Shown here: one piece after another, positions 1 through 7,389 of the stretch
How the letters are laid out: each line of letters begins with the position of its first letter
Position numbering within the stretch: position 1 is the first letter of the stretch
From: Silvimonas sp. JCM 19000
GTDB lineage: Bacteria > Pseudomonadota > Gammaproteobacteria > Burkholderiales > Chitinibacteraceae
Direction of reading: 5' to 3'
Assembly: GCA_001313065.1 (NCBI GenBank)
Contig: BBFD01000059.1
Location: forward strand, 1 to 16,110
DNA: 16,110 bases
The notes under the pieces: generated by a model
The model's database searches: none
The model's input: the letters and a program-made list of their open reading frames with translations, nothing else
What the model was told of the DNA's origin: nothing
Program-made: the position numbers and the translations under genes

Positions 1-1674
1 CCGAAGCGCCGTACTCGCCGCTGGAGTCGCGCAAGCACCAGATGTTTCCGGTGCTGAGCGCGCACGACATCAGTCGCATTGAGCGCTTTGGCGAGCGGCG
101 CAGCTATGCCAGCGGCGATGTGTTGTACCACCAGGGGCTGCCCGGTCCGGGGCTGTTTGTGATTCTGCAAGGCAATGTACAGATCGTCACGCGGGATGGT
201 CTGGGTCATGTCAGCGTGGTGGTGGAGCAGGGCGCCGGGCAATTTATGGCGGAAGTCGGCCAGCTCTCGGGCAAGCCCGCGCTGGTGGAAGGCATTGCAC
301 TCAGCCACGTTGAGGTGTGGCTGGTGTCGCCCGAGCGGCTGCGCGCCTTGCTGGTGGCTGAAGCGATCTGGGCGAGCGCATTATGCGCGCAATGATTTTG
401 CGCCGGGTTGGCTTGATCGAAAAAAAAGGGCGCGGCCTGGTGCTGGTGGGCGGCGAGGCCAGCGGCCGGCTGCATAATCTGCAGAGTTTTCTGCGCCGCA
501 ATGCCTATCCGCACGCCGTGATGCAAGCGGACGAAGATGCCGATATCAAATTGCTGCTGGAACGTATTACGCCCAAGGCCAGCGAATACCCTTTGGTGAT
601 CTGCCGGATGGCACGGTGCTGCGCGCGCCCGATGAAGGCGAGCTGGCAACCCACCTGGGTTTGCTGCCGGAGTTTGATCCGGCCCATGTTTACGATGTGG
701 CCGTGGTCGGCGCGGGCCCGGCGGGTCTGGCGGCGGCGGTGTACGCGGCCTCGGAAGGTTTGTCGGTGGCGGTATTTGAATGCCGTGCGCCCGGCGGCCA
801 GGCCGGTGCCAGTTCGCGCATCGAAAATTATCTGGGTTTTCCCACCGGTATCTCGGGCCAGGCGCTGGCCGGGCGCGCGTTTGTGCAGGCGCAAAAGTTT
901 GGCGCGCATCTGGCCATCCCGCTGGAAGTCAAAGCGCTGCATTGCCAGAAAACGCCGCTGCAACTTGAATTACGCGACGGCCGCCGCATTGCCACGCGCA
1001 CGGTGGTGGTGGCCAGTGGCGCGGTCTATCGGCGTCCGCGCATTGAGCATCTGGAACGCTTTGAAGGTCGCGGCGTGTATTACTGGGCGTCGCCGGTCGA
1101 AGGCAAACTCTGCCGTGATGAAGACGTGATGCTGGTGGGCGGCGGCAATTCGGCCGGGCAGGCGGCGGTGTTCCTGGCCACGCATGCCAGGCATGTGCAC
1201 ATTTTTATTCGGGCCGCTGATTTCTCCGCCAGCATGTCGCGCTATCTGATCGAGCGCATCGAATCGCAACCCAATATCACGCTGCATGTGCGCGCAGATA
1301 TCTGTGCGCTGATTGGTGATGAACACGGCCTGACCGGGGTGGCTTATCAAACGCATGGTGACCACGGTGAACTGGATCTGGCCACGCTGCCGGTGCGCCA
1401 TCTGTTCCTGTTTATCGGCGCCGACCCCAATACCGACTGGCTGCGCGATTGCGAAGTAGAGATCGATAGCAAAGGCTTTGTGCCGACCGGTGCCGCAGTG
1501 GCTACCCAGGCCAGCGGCCCGGACTACGCTTTGCAAACGTCGGTGCGTGGCGTGTTTGCCATTGGCGACGTGCGCTCGGGGTCGACCAAGCGCGTGGCAG
1601 CCGCCGTGGGCGAGGGCGCAGGCGTTGTCGCGCAAATCCACGCCTACCTGGCGCAGGCGGTGACCACTGCATAG
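1..1674 (+). CDS. Cyclic-nucleotide-binding domain fused to thioredoxin-reductase-like FAD oxidoreductase (5' partial, two frameshifts)
   Basis: The reading frame is already open at position 3, so the true start lies upstream of the window. An N-terminal cNMP-binding-like (Crp-type) beta-roll spans about 42-395 (SGDVLYHQGLPGPGLFVILQG). After a linker comes a two-Rossmann flavoprotein: FAD motif GAGPAG at 709-726 and NAD(P)H motif GGGNSAG at 1138-1158, ending with the FAD-contacting GDVRSG region. The place where true thioredoxin reductases carry CxxC reads WASP (1084-1095), so it lacks the redox-active disulfide and is more likely a ligand-gated NAD(P)H:flavin/ferredoxin-type reductase. The frame breaks near 365 (one G missing, GCGGAT read as GCGAT) and near 604 (CCC read as CC, restoring ICPDGTVLR). 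The stop TAG lies inside the inverted-repeat element. The family is clear; the substrate is unknown, and no link to polyamines can be seen. Confidence 0.85.
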
Positions 1675-1707
1675 GGTGGGACTCGGCGTCCCCGTCTGTA
1701 CCCACCA

Positions 1708-1747
1708 TTCAAAGCCAGGTGTCACGGACGCAATCCTGACAAACCAT
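1708..1747 (+). repeat. Internal direct repeat, copy 1
   Basis: This 40 bp segment begins TTCAAAGCC and matches 1798-1837 at 29 of 40 positions by hand alignment. It lies just inside the left terminal inverted repeat of the MITE-like element. Confidence 0.6.
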
Positions 1748-1797
1748 GTTTTCAACGCATGCGATGGAGCGGTGCAGCCCCTCGCCAAGAACGCCTG

Positions 1798-1837
1798 TTC
1801 AAAGCCTGTCGTCACGTGCGCGATCTTGGCATGCCAC
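1798..1837 (+). repeat. Internal direct repeat, copy 2
   Basis: This is the second copy of the 40 bp repeat (TTCAAAGCC, then GTCACG, CGC and ATC blocks shared with 1708-1747). It lies just inside the right arm of the element, followed by the small palindrome CCACTTCGAGTGG (1835-1847). Confidence 0.6.
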
Positions 1838-1882
1838 TTCGAGTGGTGGGTCCTGACGGGGACGCCGAGTCCCACCCTATGC

Positions 1883-2235
1883 GCACCGCCGCGTGCCGCG
1901 TTGCACCAAACTGGCGCGTTTCTGACAAAAAATACAACACTGTCTGTGGCCGCGCCCGCTGGCATGCTTCTTGCCATCATCAAACCGTAACGTGGCGCCA
2001 AGGCGACAGCCTGCACCGGCGTCATTGCCGGAACCCCAACGCAGGGGTTAGAACTTGGGCTGCCACGGAAAAAAATACACAAACACAAAAAAAAGCACAG
2101 CTCAACGCACAACAGACTGGATGGAAGCGTCCCGACGCCAGCGCATGCGCGGCAAGGGGAAGAAGTGTCAGGCCTGCCGGGAGTCCCTCTCACTGGCGCC
2201 GCACTTCGACACGCCAAAAAAAAGGGACCTGGAGC
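1883..2235 (+). other. Non-coding leader between the MITE-like element and the AraC-type gene
   Basis: I see no convincing gene in this stretch. Frames run open across it but have no family resemblance. It holds two back-to-back small hairpins: CCGGC/GCCGG (2016-2031) and AACCCC/GGGGTT (2032-2049, 6 nt loop), neither followed by a T tract. It also has several long A tracts (A7 and A8 around 2069-2096, A8 near 2215-2223) and the palindrome GCGCATGCGC. Promoter elements for the regulator presumably lie here, but I could not assign a credible -35/-10 pair. Confidence 0.5.
2032..2049 (+). repeat. Small inverted repeat in the regulator leader
   Basis: AACCCC (2032-2037) pairs perfectly with GGGGTT (2044-2049) across a 6 nt loop. 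It directly abuts a second hairpin, CCGGC/GCCGG at 2016-2031. The pair could be a leader structure or a protein-binding site; no T run follows, so an intrinsic terminator is unlikely. Confidence 0.35.
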
Positions 2236-3333
2236 ATGAAAAACGCGGGCTCATGTGTGCAAAAACAGGCGGCATTGGTGCCGTCGACCTTACAAACCAT
2301 TTCGACCATCGCGCGCCTGACCGGGCGGCGCGACATCCCCCCGGAAGCCGTACTGGCCGGCAGCGGCATTGCGGTCTCCGATCTGCAAGACACCACCATG
2401 ATGGTGACGCAGGCCCAGGAATTGATCGTCGCCGGCAACGCGCTCGATCTGACGGGCGACGCTACGCTGGGTTTGCAGATAGGCAATGCCTTGCGCGTCT
2501 CCAGCTTTGGCTTGCTCGGCTACGCCATGTTGGTCAGCCCCACGCTGGCCGATGCGCTGGAATGCCTGTTCGACTTTCCGCTGCTGTTCGGGGCGTATTT
2601 TGATATTTCGCTCAGCGTGGAGGGTTACGGCGCCACGCTGGCGGTCAGTAACTATCAGTACCGCGCCGATCTGGAAATTCTCAATACCGATATGTGTCTG
2701 GCCGCCTTGTGGGCCGTGGTCTGTGATGTGATGGCCGACAAGATTGCGCCCGACTGTGTGACTTTGCGCCACGCCAAGCCGGAGCACGCGGCGGCGTATC
2801 GGCAGACCTTTGGTGGCCCGGCTTATTTTGGCCGCACGCAAAGCGCGGTGCATTTTCCGGCTGAGCTATTGAATATGGCGCTGCCGCTGGCCGATCCGTT
2901 CAGCTACAACGTGATGCGGCAGCAATGCCAGCAACTGCAACGCAGCTGGCAGAACAGCAATACGCTGGATGTGATTTCGCGCGCGCTGCGGCTGATGTAT
3001 TCCGATCCGCTGGTCTACAACCAGCTCAATAACGTGGCGGCCGAGTTGTATATGTCGGAGCGCACCTTGCGCCGGCGGCTCGACGAAAAAAAAGGCGTCA
3101 AGTTCCAGCATTTGCTCGACCAGGTGTTGCGTGACAAGGCGCTGGAATATCTGTCTGGCAGCAGCCTGCCGGTGGCGGAAATCGCCGAACGGCTTGGCTA
3201 TAGTGAGACGGCGAGCTTCCGCCATGCTTTCCGCCGCTGGACCGGTCGCTGCCCCAGCGACTACCGCGCTACCCCGGCACCGCAGCGGATTATTTCGGCC
3301 AGCACAAGTTGGCCGGAATTATCTCCTGGCTGA
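2236..3333 (+). CDS. AraC-family transcriptional regulator with arabinose-binding-like N-terminal domain
   Basis: This 365 aa protein is the only gene in the window with no frame break. The N-terminal two-thirds (roughly residues 25-215) resembles the Arabinose_bd domain (PF12625) found in OruR/ArgR-like AraC regulators, which often sense amino acids or amines. The C-terminal double helix-turn-helix begins near residue 266 (VAAELYMSERTLRRRL) and ends with the hallmark second helix LGYSETASFRHAFRRWTG and PSDYR. The start at 2236 is chosen because an AGGGA-type ribosome site lies about 8 nt upstream and the protein has normal family length. An A8 tract at 3086-3093 gives DEKKG where relatives usually have a shorter linker, so three extra A's may be hidden in frame. 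It is encoded immediately upstream of, and codirectionally with, the polyamine genes, so it is the likely regulator of the locus (inference). Confidence 0.88.
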   Translation: MKNAGSCVQKQAALVPSTLQTISTIARLTGRRDIPPEAVLAGSGIAVSDLQDTTMMVTQAQELIVAGNALDLTGDATLGLQIGNALRVSSFGLLGYAMLVSPTLADALECLFDFPLLFGAYFDISLSVEGYGATLAVSNYQYRADLEILNTDMCLAALWAVVCDVMADKIAPDCVTLRHAKPEHAAAYRQTFGGPAYFGRTQSAVHFPAELLNMALPLADPFSYNVMRQQCQQLQRSWQNSNTLDVISRALRLMYSDPLVYNQLNNVAAELYMSERTLRRRLDEKKGVKFQHLLDQVLRDKALEYLSGSSLPVAEIAERLGYSETASFRHAFRRWTGRCPSDYRATPAPQRIISASTSWPELSPG

Positions 3334-3426
3334 CCGGTTTCGCTCTCCAAGGGCCACAGGCGGCCCAGGCACAATGGGTTCAACGGCGTCGCTCGCAGGA
3401 CGCAAAGCGCTCCAGCGCGTAACTGA

Positions 3427-3445
3427 TTGATGGGCTGTTCATCAA
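3427..3445 (+). promoter_or_regulatory. Inverted repeat TTGATG-N7-CATCAA upstream of puuD (possible operator)
   Basis: A perfect 6+6 bp inverted repeat with a 7 bp spacer lies in the 151 bp gap between the AraC-type gene and puuD, about 40 bp before the puuD start. The geometry suits a dimeric repressor site or a small hairpin. There is no direct evidence for binding. Confidence 0.3.
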
Positions 3446-3484
3446 CAGGCGCGCCGGGCGGCTGAACAACAACCGGTGTGCCCC

Positions 3485-4284
3485 ATGATGCAAGCGCAAG
3501 TTCCATCTTCCAGTAATGCACCCGTCGTAGGCGTGATCGCCGACCTCAAGCAGATCGGCGCGCATGGCTTCCACGCGGCGGGTCACAAATATATCGCCGC
3601 CGTCGTCGGTGGCGCCCACGCCTTCGCCATCGTGCTGCCGGTGTTGTCCCCGCAACAGGATTTTGCGCAAACGCTGGCGCTGGTGGATGGCCTGTTGTTT
3701 ACCGGTAGTTATTCCAACGTTGAACCGCATCACTACGCTGGCCCGGCCAGTGCGCCCGGCACGCTGCATGATCCGGATCGCGATGCCAATAGCTTGCCGA
3801 TGATCAAGCTGCCATTGCCGCGGGCGTGCCGGTGCTGGGCATCTGTCGCGGTTTCCAGGAAATGAATGTGGCACTGGGTGGATCGTTGCATCAGCGCGTG
3901 CACGAAGTCGCCGGAATGATGATGCACAAAGAGCGGGACGAAGACCCGCTCGATACCCAATACGGCCCGGCGCACCCGGTTAGCGTGGTGGCCGGCGGCA
4001 AGTTGGCGGCGTGGTTGCAGGGTGCTAGCGAAATCACGGTCAATTCCTTGCATAGCCAGGGCGTGCAGACGCTGGCGCCGCGTGCCCGGGCCGAGGCGAT
4101 TGCGCCGGATGGCCTGGTCGAAGCCTTCAGCGTGCCCGAAGCATCCAGTTTTGCCTTTGCCGTGCAATGGCATCCCGAATGGCGTTATGCCGATAACCCG
4201 GTTTCGCTGGCGCTGTTTGGCGCGTTTGGCGAGGCCTGTGTAGCGAGGAGGGCAGCACGACTGTCGCAACCAGTGGCAGCTTGA
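3485..4284 (+). CDS. puuD: Gamma-glutamyl-GABA hydrolase PuuD (class I glutamine amidotransferase fold; one frameshift)
   Basis: PuuD hydrolyses gamma-glutamyl-GABA to glutamate and GABA, the last step of the glutamylated putrescine pathway, in the cytoplasm. The repaired product is about 266 aa, close to E. coli PuuD. It begins APVVGVIADLKQIG and has the oxyanion/nucleophile elbow GICRGFQE with catalytic Cys at 3844-3846. The His-Glu pair is in QWHPEW (His 4171-4173, Glu 4177-4179). The frame breaks near 3810, where AAGGCT is read as AAGCT; restoring one G gives IKAAIAAGVPVLGICRG. The start is uncertain: ATG 3485, ATG 3488 or GTG 3476 are all possible and none has a strong ribosome site. It heads the polyamine gene set. 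Confidence 0.9.
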
Positions 4285-4302
4285 TCAGCAGTACATGAGG
4301 CG

Positions 4303-4324
4303 GATTACGGCATGGGTCGTAATC
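4303..4324 (+). promoter_or_regulatory. Inverted repeat GATTACG-N8-CGTAATC between puuD and puuA
   Basis: A perfect 7+7 bp inverted repeat with an 8 bp spacer lies in the 129 bp puuD-puuA gap, starting 19 bp after the puuD stop. It is AT-richer than its surroundings and is not followed by a T run, so an operator is as likely as a terminator. Function is inferred. Confidence 0.35.
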
Positions 4325-4400
4325 AAAGAGTTCGATATCCGTGGTTTAAGCATTCTGTTGTGTCAGATGGACTGTAACCACCGATATGGGCCCTGAAACC

Positions 4401-4404
4401 AGGA
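4401..4404 (+). promoter_or_regulatory. Ribosome-binding site of puuA (decides the start)
   Basis: AGGA lies 9 nt before ATG 4414. It supports initiation there, giving MDKITDF, rather than at the upstream ATG 4386, whose translation is unlike the family. Confidence 0.6.
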
Positions 4405-4413
4405 ACCATCCAG

Positions 4414-5752
4414 ATGGACAAGATCACCGATTTTTTTTGCGCGAACATCGTATTACTGAAGTGGAATGTGTGGTGCCGGACATGACCGGTATCGCCCGCG
4501 GCAAGATTATTCCGCGTGCCAAGTTTGAGGCCGGCGAAAACATGCGCCTGCCGGCCGCCGTGCTGTTCCAGACCGTCAACGGCGATTATCCGGAAGACGA
4601 ATCGGTCTCCGGCGTCACCGACCCCGACATGATCTGCGTGCCCGACGAGGAAGCCATCCGCCTGGTGCCGTGGGCCGTGGACCCGACCTGCCAGGTCATC
4701 CATGACTGCGTGCATTTCGACGCTCGCCGGTTGAATTTGCACCGCGCCACGTGCTGCGCCGCATTCTGGCCTTGTACAAGGAACGCGGCTGGAAACCGGT
4801 GGTAGCGCCAGAGCTGGAGTTCTATCTGGTCGACGTCAACAAGAATCCGGATATCCCGCTGCAACCGCCGGTAGGCCGCTCGGGCCGCGCGGAAGTGGGC
4901 CACCAGGCTTATTCGATTGAAGCGGTCAACGAGTTCGATCCGCTGTTTGAAGACATCTACGATTATTGCGAAGCACAGAATCTGGAAGTCGATACGCTGA
5001 TCCACGAAGTGGGCGCGGCGCAGATGGAGATCAACTTTCTGCATGGCGATCCACTCGATCTGGCCGACCGCGTGTTCCTGTTCAAGCGCACCGTGCGTGA
5101 AGTGGCGCTGCGCCACAATATGTACGCCACGTTTATGGCCAAGCCGATGGAAAACGAGCCCGGTTCGGCCATGCATATCCATCAGAGCATTGTGGATGCC
5201 GAAACCGGCGAAAACATCTTCAGCGACGCCGATGGCAAAGAATCGAAGCTGTTCTATCACTACATCGCCGGTCTGCAAGCCTATGTACCGGCGCTGATGC
5301 CGATCTTTGCGCCGTTTGTAAACAGCTACCGCCGGCTGAGCCGCTTTACCGCTGCGCCGATCAATATCCAGTGGGGTTACGACAACCGTACCGTCGGCCT
5401 GCGCGTGCCGATGTCGGGCCCGGCCAATCGTCGCGTAGAAAACCGCATTGCAGGCGTCGATTCCAATCCTTACCTGGCCATCGCTGCCACGCTGGCGGCG
5501 GGCTACCTCGGCATGGTGCAGCAGTTGGAACCGACCGAGCCGATCAGTACCGATGCCTACAACATGCCGTATGAATTGCCGCGCAATCTGGAAAGCGCCA
5601 TTGCCTTGATGCGTGGGTCGGAGGATATCGCCAGTGTGCTGGGCCAGACGTTTGTTGATGCCTACACCAGCGTCAAAGAGACGGAGTATGAAGCGTTTTT
5701 TTTCCGAGTGATCAGTTCGTGGGAGCGGCGCCATTTGTTGCTGTACGTCTAA
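4414..5752 (+). CDS. puuA: Gamma-glutamylputrescine synthetase PuuA (glutamine synthetase family; two frameshifts)
   Basis: The enzyme ligates glutamate to putrescine (or a related polyamine) using ATP, the first step of the Puu pathway. The repaired protein is about 445 aa, normal for PuuA/SpuI. It has the N-terminal beta-grasp segment (VECVVPDMTGIARGK), then the catalytic glutamine-synthetase domain with APELEFYLVD, GAAQMEINF, GSAMHIHQS and NRRVENRIAGVDSNPYLA. The frame is lost at a T8 tract, 4430-4437, where six T's give MDKITDFLREHRITEVE. It is lost again near 4721, where GACGGCTC is read as GACGCTC; restoring it gives DGSPVEFAPRHVLRR. A second T8 tract, 5696-5703, adds a probable extra Phe in frame (AFFFRV, relatives AFFRV). 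It lies 44 nt before the aminotransferase gene, so the two are probably cotranscribed. Confidence 0.93.
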
Positions 5753-5796
5753 GCGCTCACTTCCAACGACTCTGCCCGACACAAGGAAAAATCATC

Positions 5797-7180
5797 ATGT
5801 TGAACCAGACCATCAGCACGCGCAGTACGCAGCAATGGCAACAACTGGACGCCGCCCACCATCTGCATCCGTTTTCGGATATGGGCTCGCTCAATCGCGC
5901 GGGCAGCCGCGTGATTACGCGCGCCGAAGGCGTGTATCTGTGGGATAGCGAAGGCAACAAGATCATCGACGGCATGGCCGGTCTGTGGTGCGTCAATGTC
6001 GGCTATGGCCGCCATGAGCTGGCCGACGCGGCACAACAACAGATGCTGCAACTGCCGTACTACAACACCTTCTTCAAGACCACGCACCCGCCGGTGATCG
6101 AGTTATCGCACCAGTTGGCGCAGCTGACGCCAGAAGGCTTCAATCACTTTTTTTTATTGCAACAGTGGCTCGGAAGGCAACGACACGGTACTGCGCATCG
6201 TGCATCAGTACTGGGCCGCCCAAGGCCAGGCCAGCAAGCGCTATGTGGTATCACGCCACAACGCCTATCACGGCTCGACCATTGCCGGAGGTTCGCTCGG
6301 CGGCATGGGTTATATGCACGAACAGATGCCCAGCCGCGTGCCCAACATCGTGCACATTGGCCAGCCATTCTGGTTTGGCGAGGCGGTCAACCAGACGCCA
6401 GCCGAGTTTGGCCTGGCGCGCGCTGCCGAGCTGGAAGCAAAAAATTCTGGAGCTGGGGGCCGAGAATGTCGCCGCCTTTATCGGCGAGCCGTTCCAGGCG
6501 CAGGCGGGGTGATTTTTTTCCGCCGGAAACCTACTGGCCCGAAATTGAACGCATCTGCCGCAAATACCAGGTGTTGCTGGTGGCCGATGAAGTGATCGGT
6601 GGCTTTGGCCGCACCGGCGAATGGTTTGCGCATCAGCATTTCGGCTTTAAACCCGATCTGATGACGCTGGCCAAAGGCTTGACCAGTGGCTACGTGCCGA
6701 TGGGCGCGGTGGCCATCCAGGATCATGTGGCGCAAGCGCTGATCGAGGGCGGCGACTTCAACCATGGGCTGACCTATTCCGGGCACCCGGTGGCGGCGGC
6801 CGTTGCACTGGCGAATATCGCCATCCTGCGCGACGGCGGCGTGATCGACACGGTGAAGTCCGATACCGGTCCGTATTTTCAGAAGAGCCTGCGCGAGGCG
6901 CTGGCGGCATCGCCCATCATCGGGGAAATCCAGGGCCACGGCCTGGTGGCAGGCATGCAGTTCAGCCCGGACGCGCAGGCGCAAAAACGCTTTGAGAACG
7001 GCGGCGATATCGGCCTGATCTGCCGCGACCATTGCTTTGCCAACAATCTGATCATGCGCGCCACCGGCGACCGGATGTTGCTGTCGCCGCCGCTGGTGAT
7101 CAGCCGCAGCGAAATTGATGAACTGGTCGAAAAAAGCCGCGCGTTGCATCCGGCTGACGGCAGAAGGCCTCGGTTATTAA
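5797..7180 (+). CDS. spuC: Putrescine--pyruvate-type aminotransferase, SpuC-like (class III, PLP; multiple frameshifts)
   Basis: This is a class III PLP aminotransferase that probably transfers the amino group of putrescine, or possibly GABA or another diamine, to pyruvate. Visible landmarks are DGMAGLWCVNVGYGRHELADAA, NSGSEGNDTVLR (after repair), AYHGSTIAGGSLGG, ADEVIGGFGRTGEWF and the PLP lysine in LAKGLTSG (Lys codon 6673-6675). The start ATG 5797 has AAGGA 9 nt upstream. Frame breaks: T8 at 6148-6155 (T7 expected), A6 at 6439-6444 (A5 expected), one G missing near 6497 (GEPFQGAGG), T7 at 6513-6519 (probably T5) and A6 at 7130-7135 (A5 expected). The last repair makes the C-terminus read through LTAEGLGY to TAA at 7178-7180; unrepaired, the frame runs on to 7257. 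The class is certain; putrescine specificity is inferred from context. Confidence 0.9.
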
Positions 7181-7260
7181 AGCGCGGCGGGGCTCAGGCC
7201 CGGACGCGACGGCAATACGGGGTAGCAAACCCGGCACGCGGGTGGGGCAAGGCGTGACCG

Positions 7261-7280
7261 GGCGGCTTAAATGCGCCGCC
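7261..7280 (+). terminator. Weak hairpin after the aminotransferase gene
   Basis: GGCGGC (7261-7266) pairs with GCCGCC (7275-7280) across 8 nt. An overlapping alternative pairs AAATGC with GCATTT (7269-7290 region). The nearest T run (7308-7314) is about 28 nt downstream, so this is not a standard intrinsic terminator. It may attenuate or process the transcript before potF. Confidence 0.3.
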
Positions 7281-7389
7281 ATATGCATTTAATCCGCACA
7301 ACAACGGTTTTTTTGTTTTGGGTAGTCAATGTCGCGATCCGGCTTGTGTCCGGAATTCATTCAATAGATCTTCCTGTGGGAGTAGGGAA

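Larger units (their letters stand above)
1669..1882. mobile_element. MITE-like 214 bp element with 28 bp perfect terminal inverted repeats
   Basis: Positions 1669-1696 are the exact reverse complement of 1855-1882 (outer end GCATAGGGTGGGACTC). After a 3 bp mismatch the pairing resumes with ACCCACCA (1700-1707) against TGGTGGGT (1844-1851). The interior contains two diverged 40 bp direct repeats. No ORF resembling a transposase lies inside. If the mobile unit begins at GGGTGGG and ends at CCCACCC, it is flanked on both sides by TA, the target duplicated by IS630/mariner-type elements and by neisserial Correia repeats; this is inference, because TA also falls within the palindrome. As RNA the ends would form a very strong stem, which could also terminate or stabilise the upstream transcript. 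I do not recognise it as a named family. Confidence 0.75.

Noticed and set aside
1669..1882. CRISPR array or toxin-antitoxin small gene in the repeat region
   Set aside because: There are only two diverged copies of the internal repeat with no regular spacers, and no plausible small ORF with a ribosome site.
970..2217. Long minus-strand open frame of 415 codons
   Set aside because: It lies antisense to the flavoprotein gene and reads through the inverted-repeat element; it shows no family motifs and is a GC-rich shadow frame.
2055..2603. 182-codon + strand frame starting in the regulator leader
   Set aside because: It overlaps the AraC-type gene in another frame and has no family resemblance.
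4586..5782. 398-codon minus-strand open frame
   Set aside because: It is the complement of puuA, whose conserved glutamine-synthetase motifs are on the + strand; the antisense translation has no recognisable features.
7344..7370. sigma70-type promoter before potF (TTGTGT and TAGATC)
   Set aside because: Spacing is 15 bp and both boxes are weak matches; not enough to annotate.
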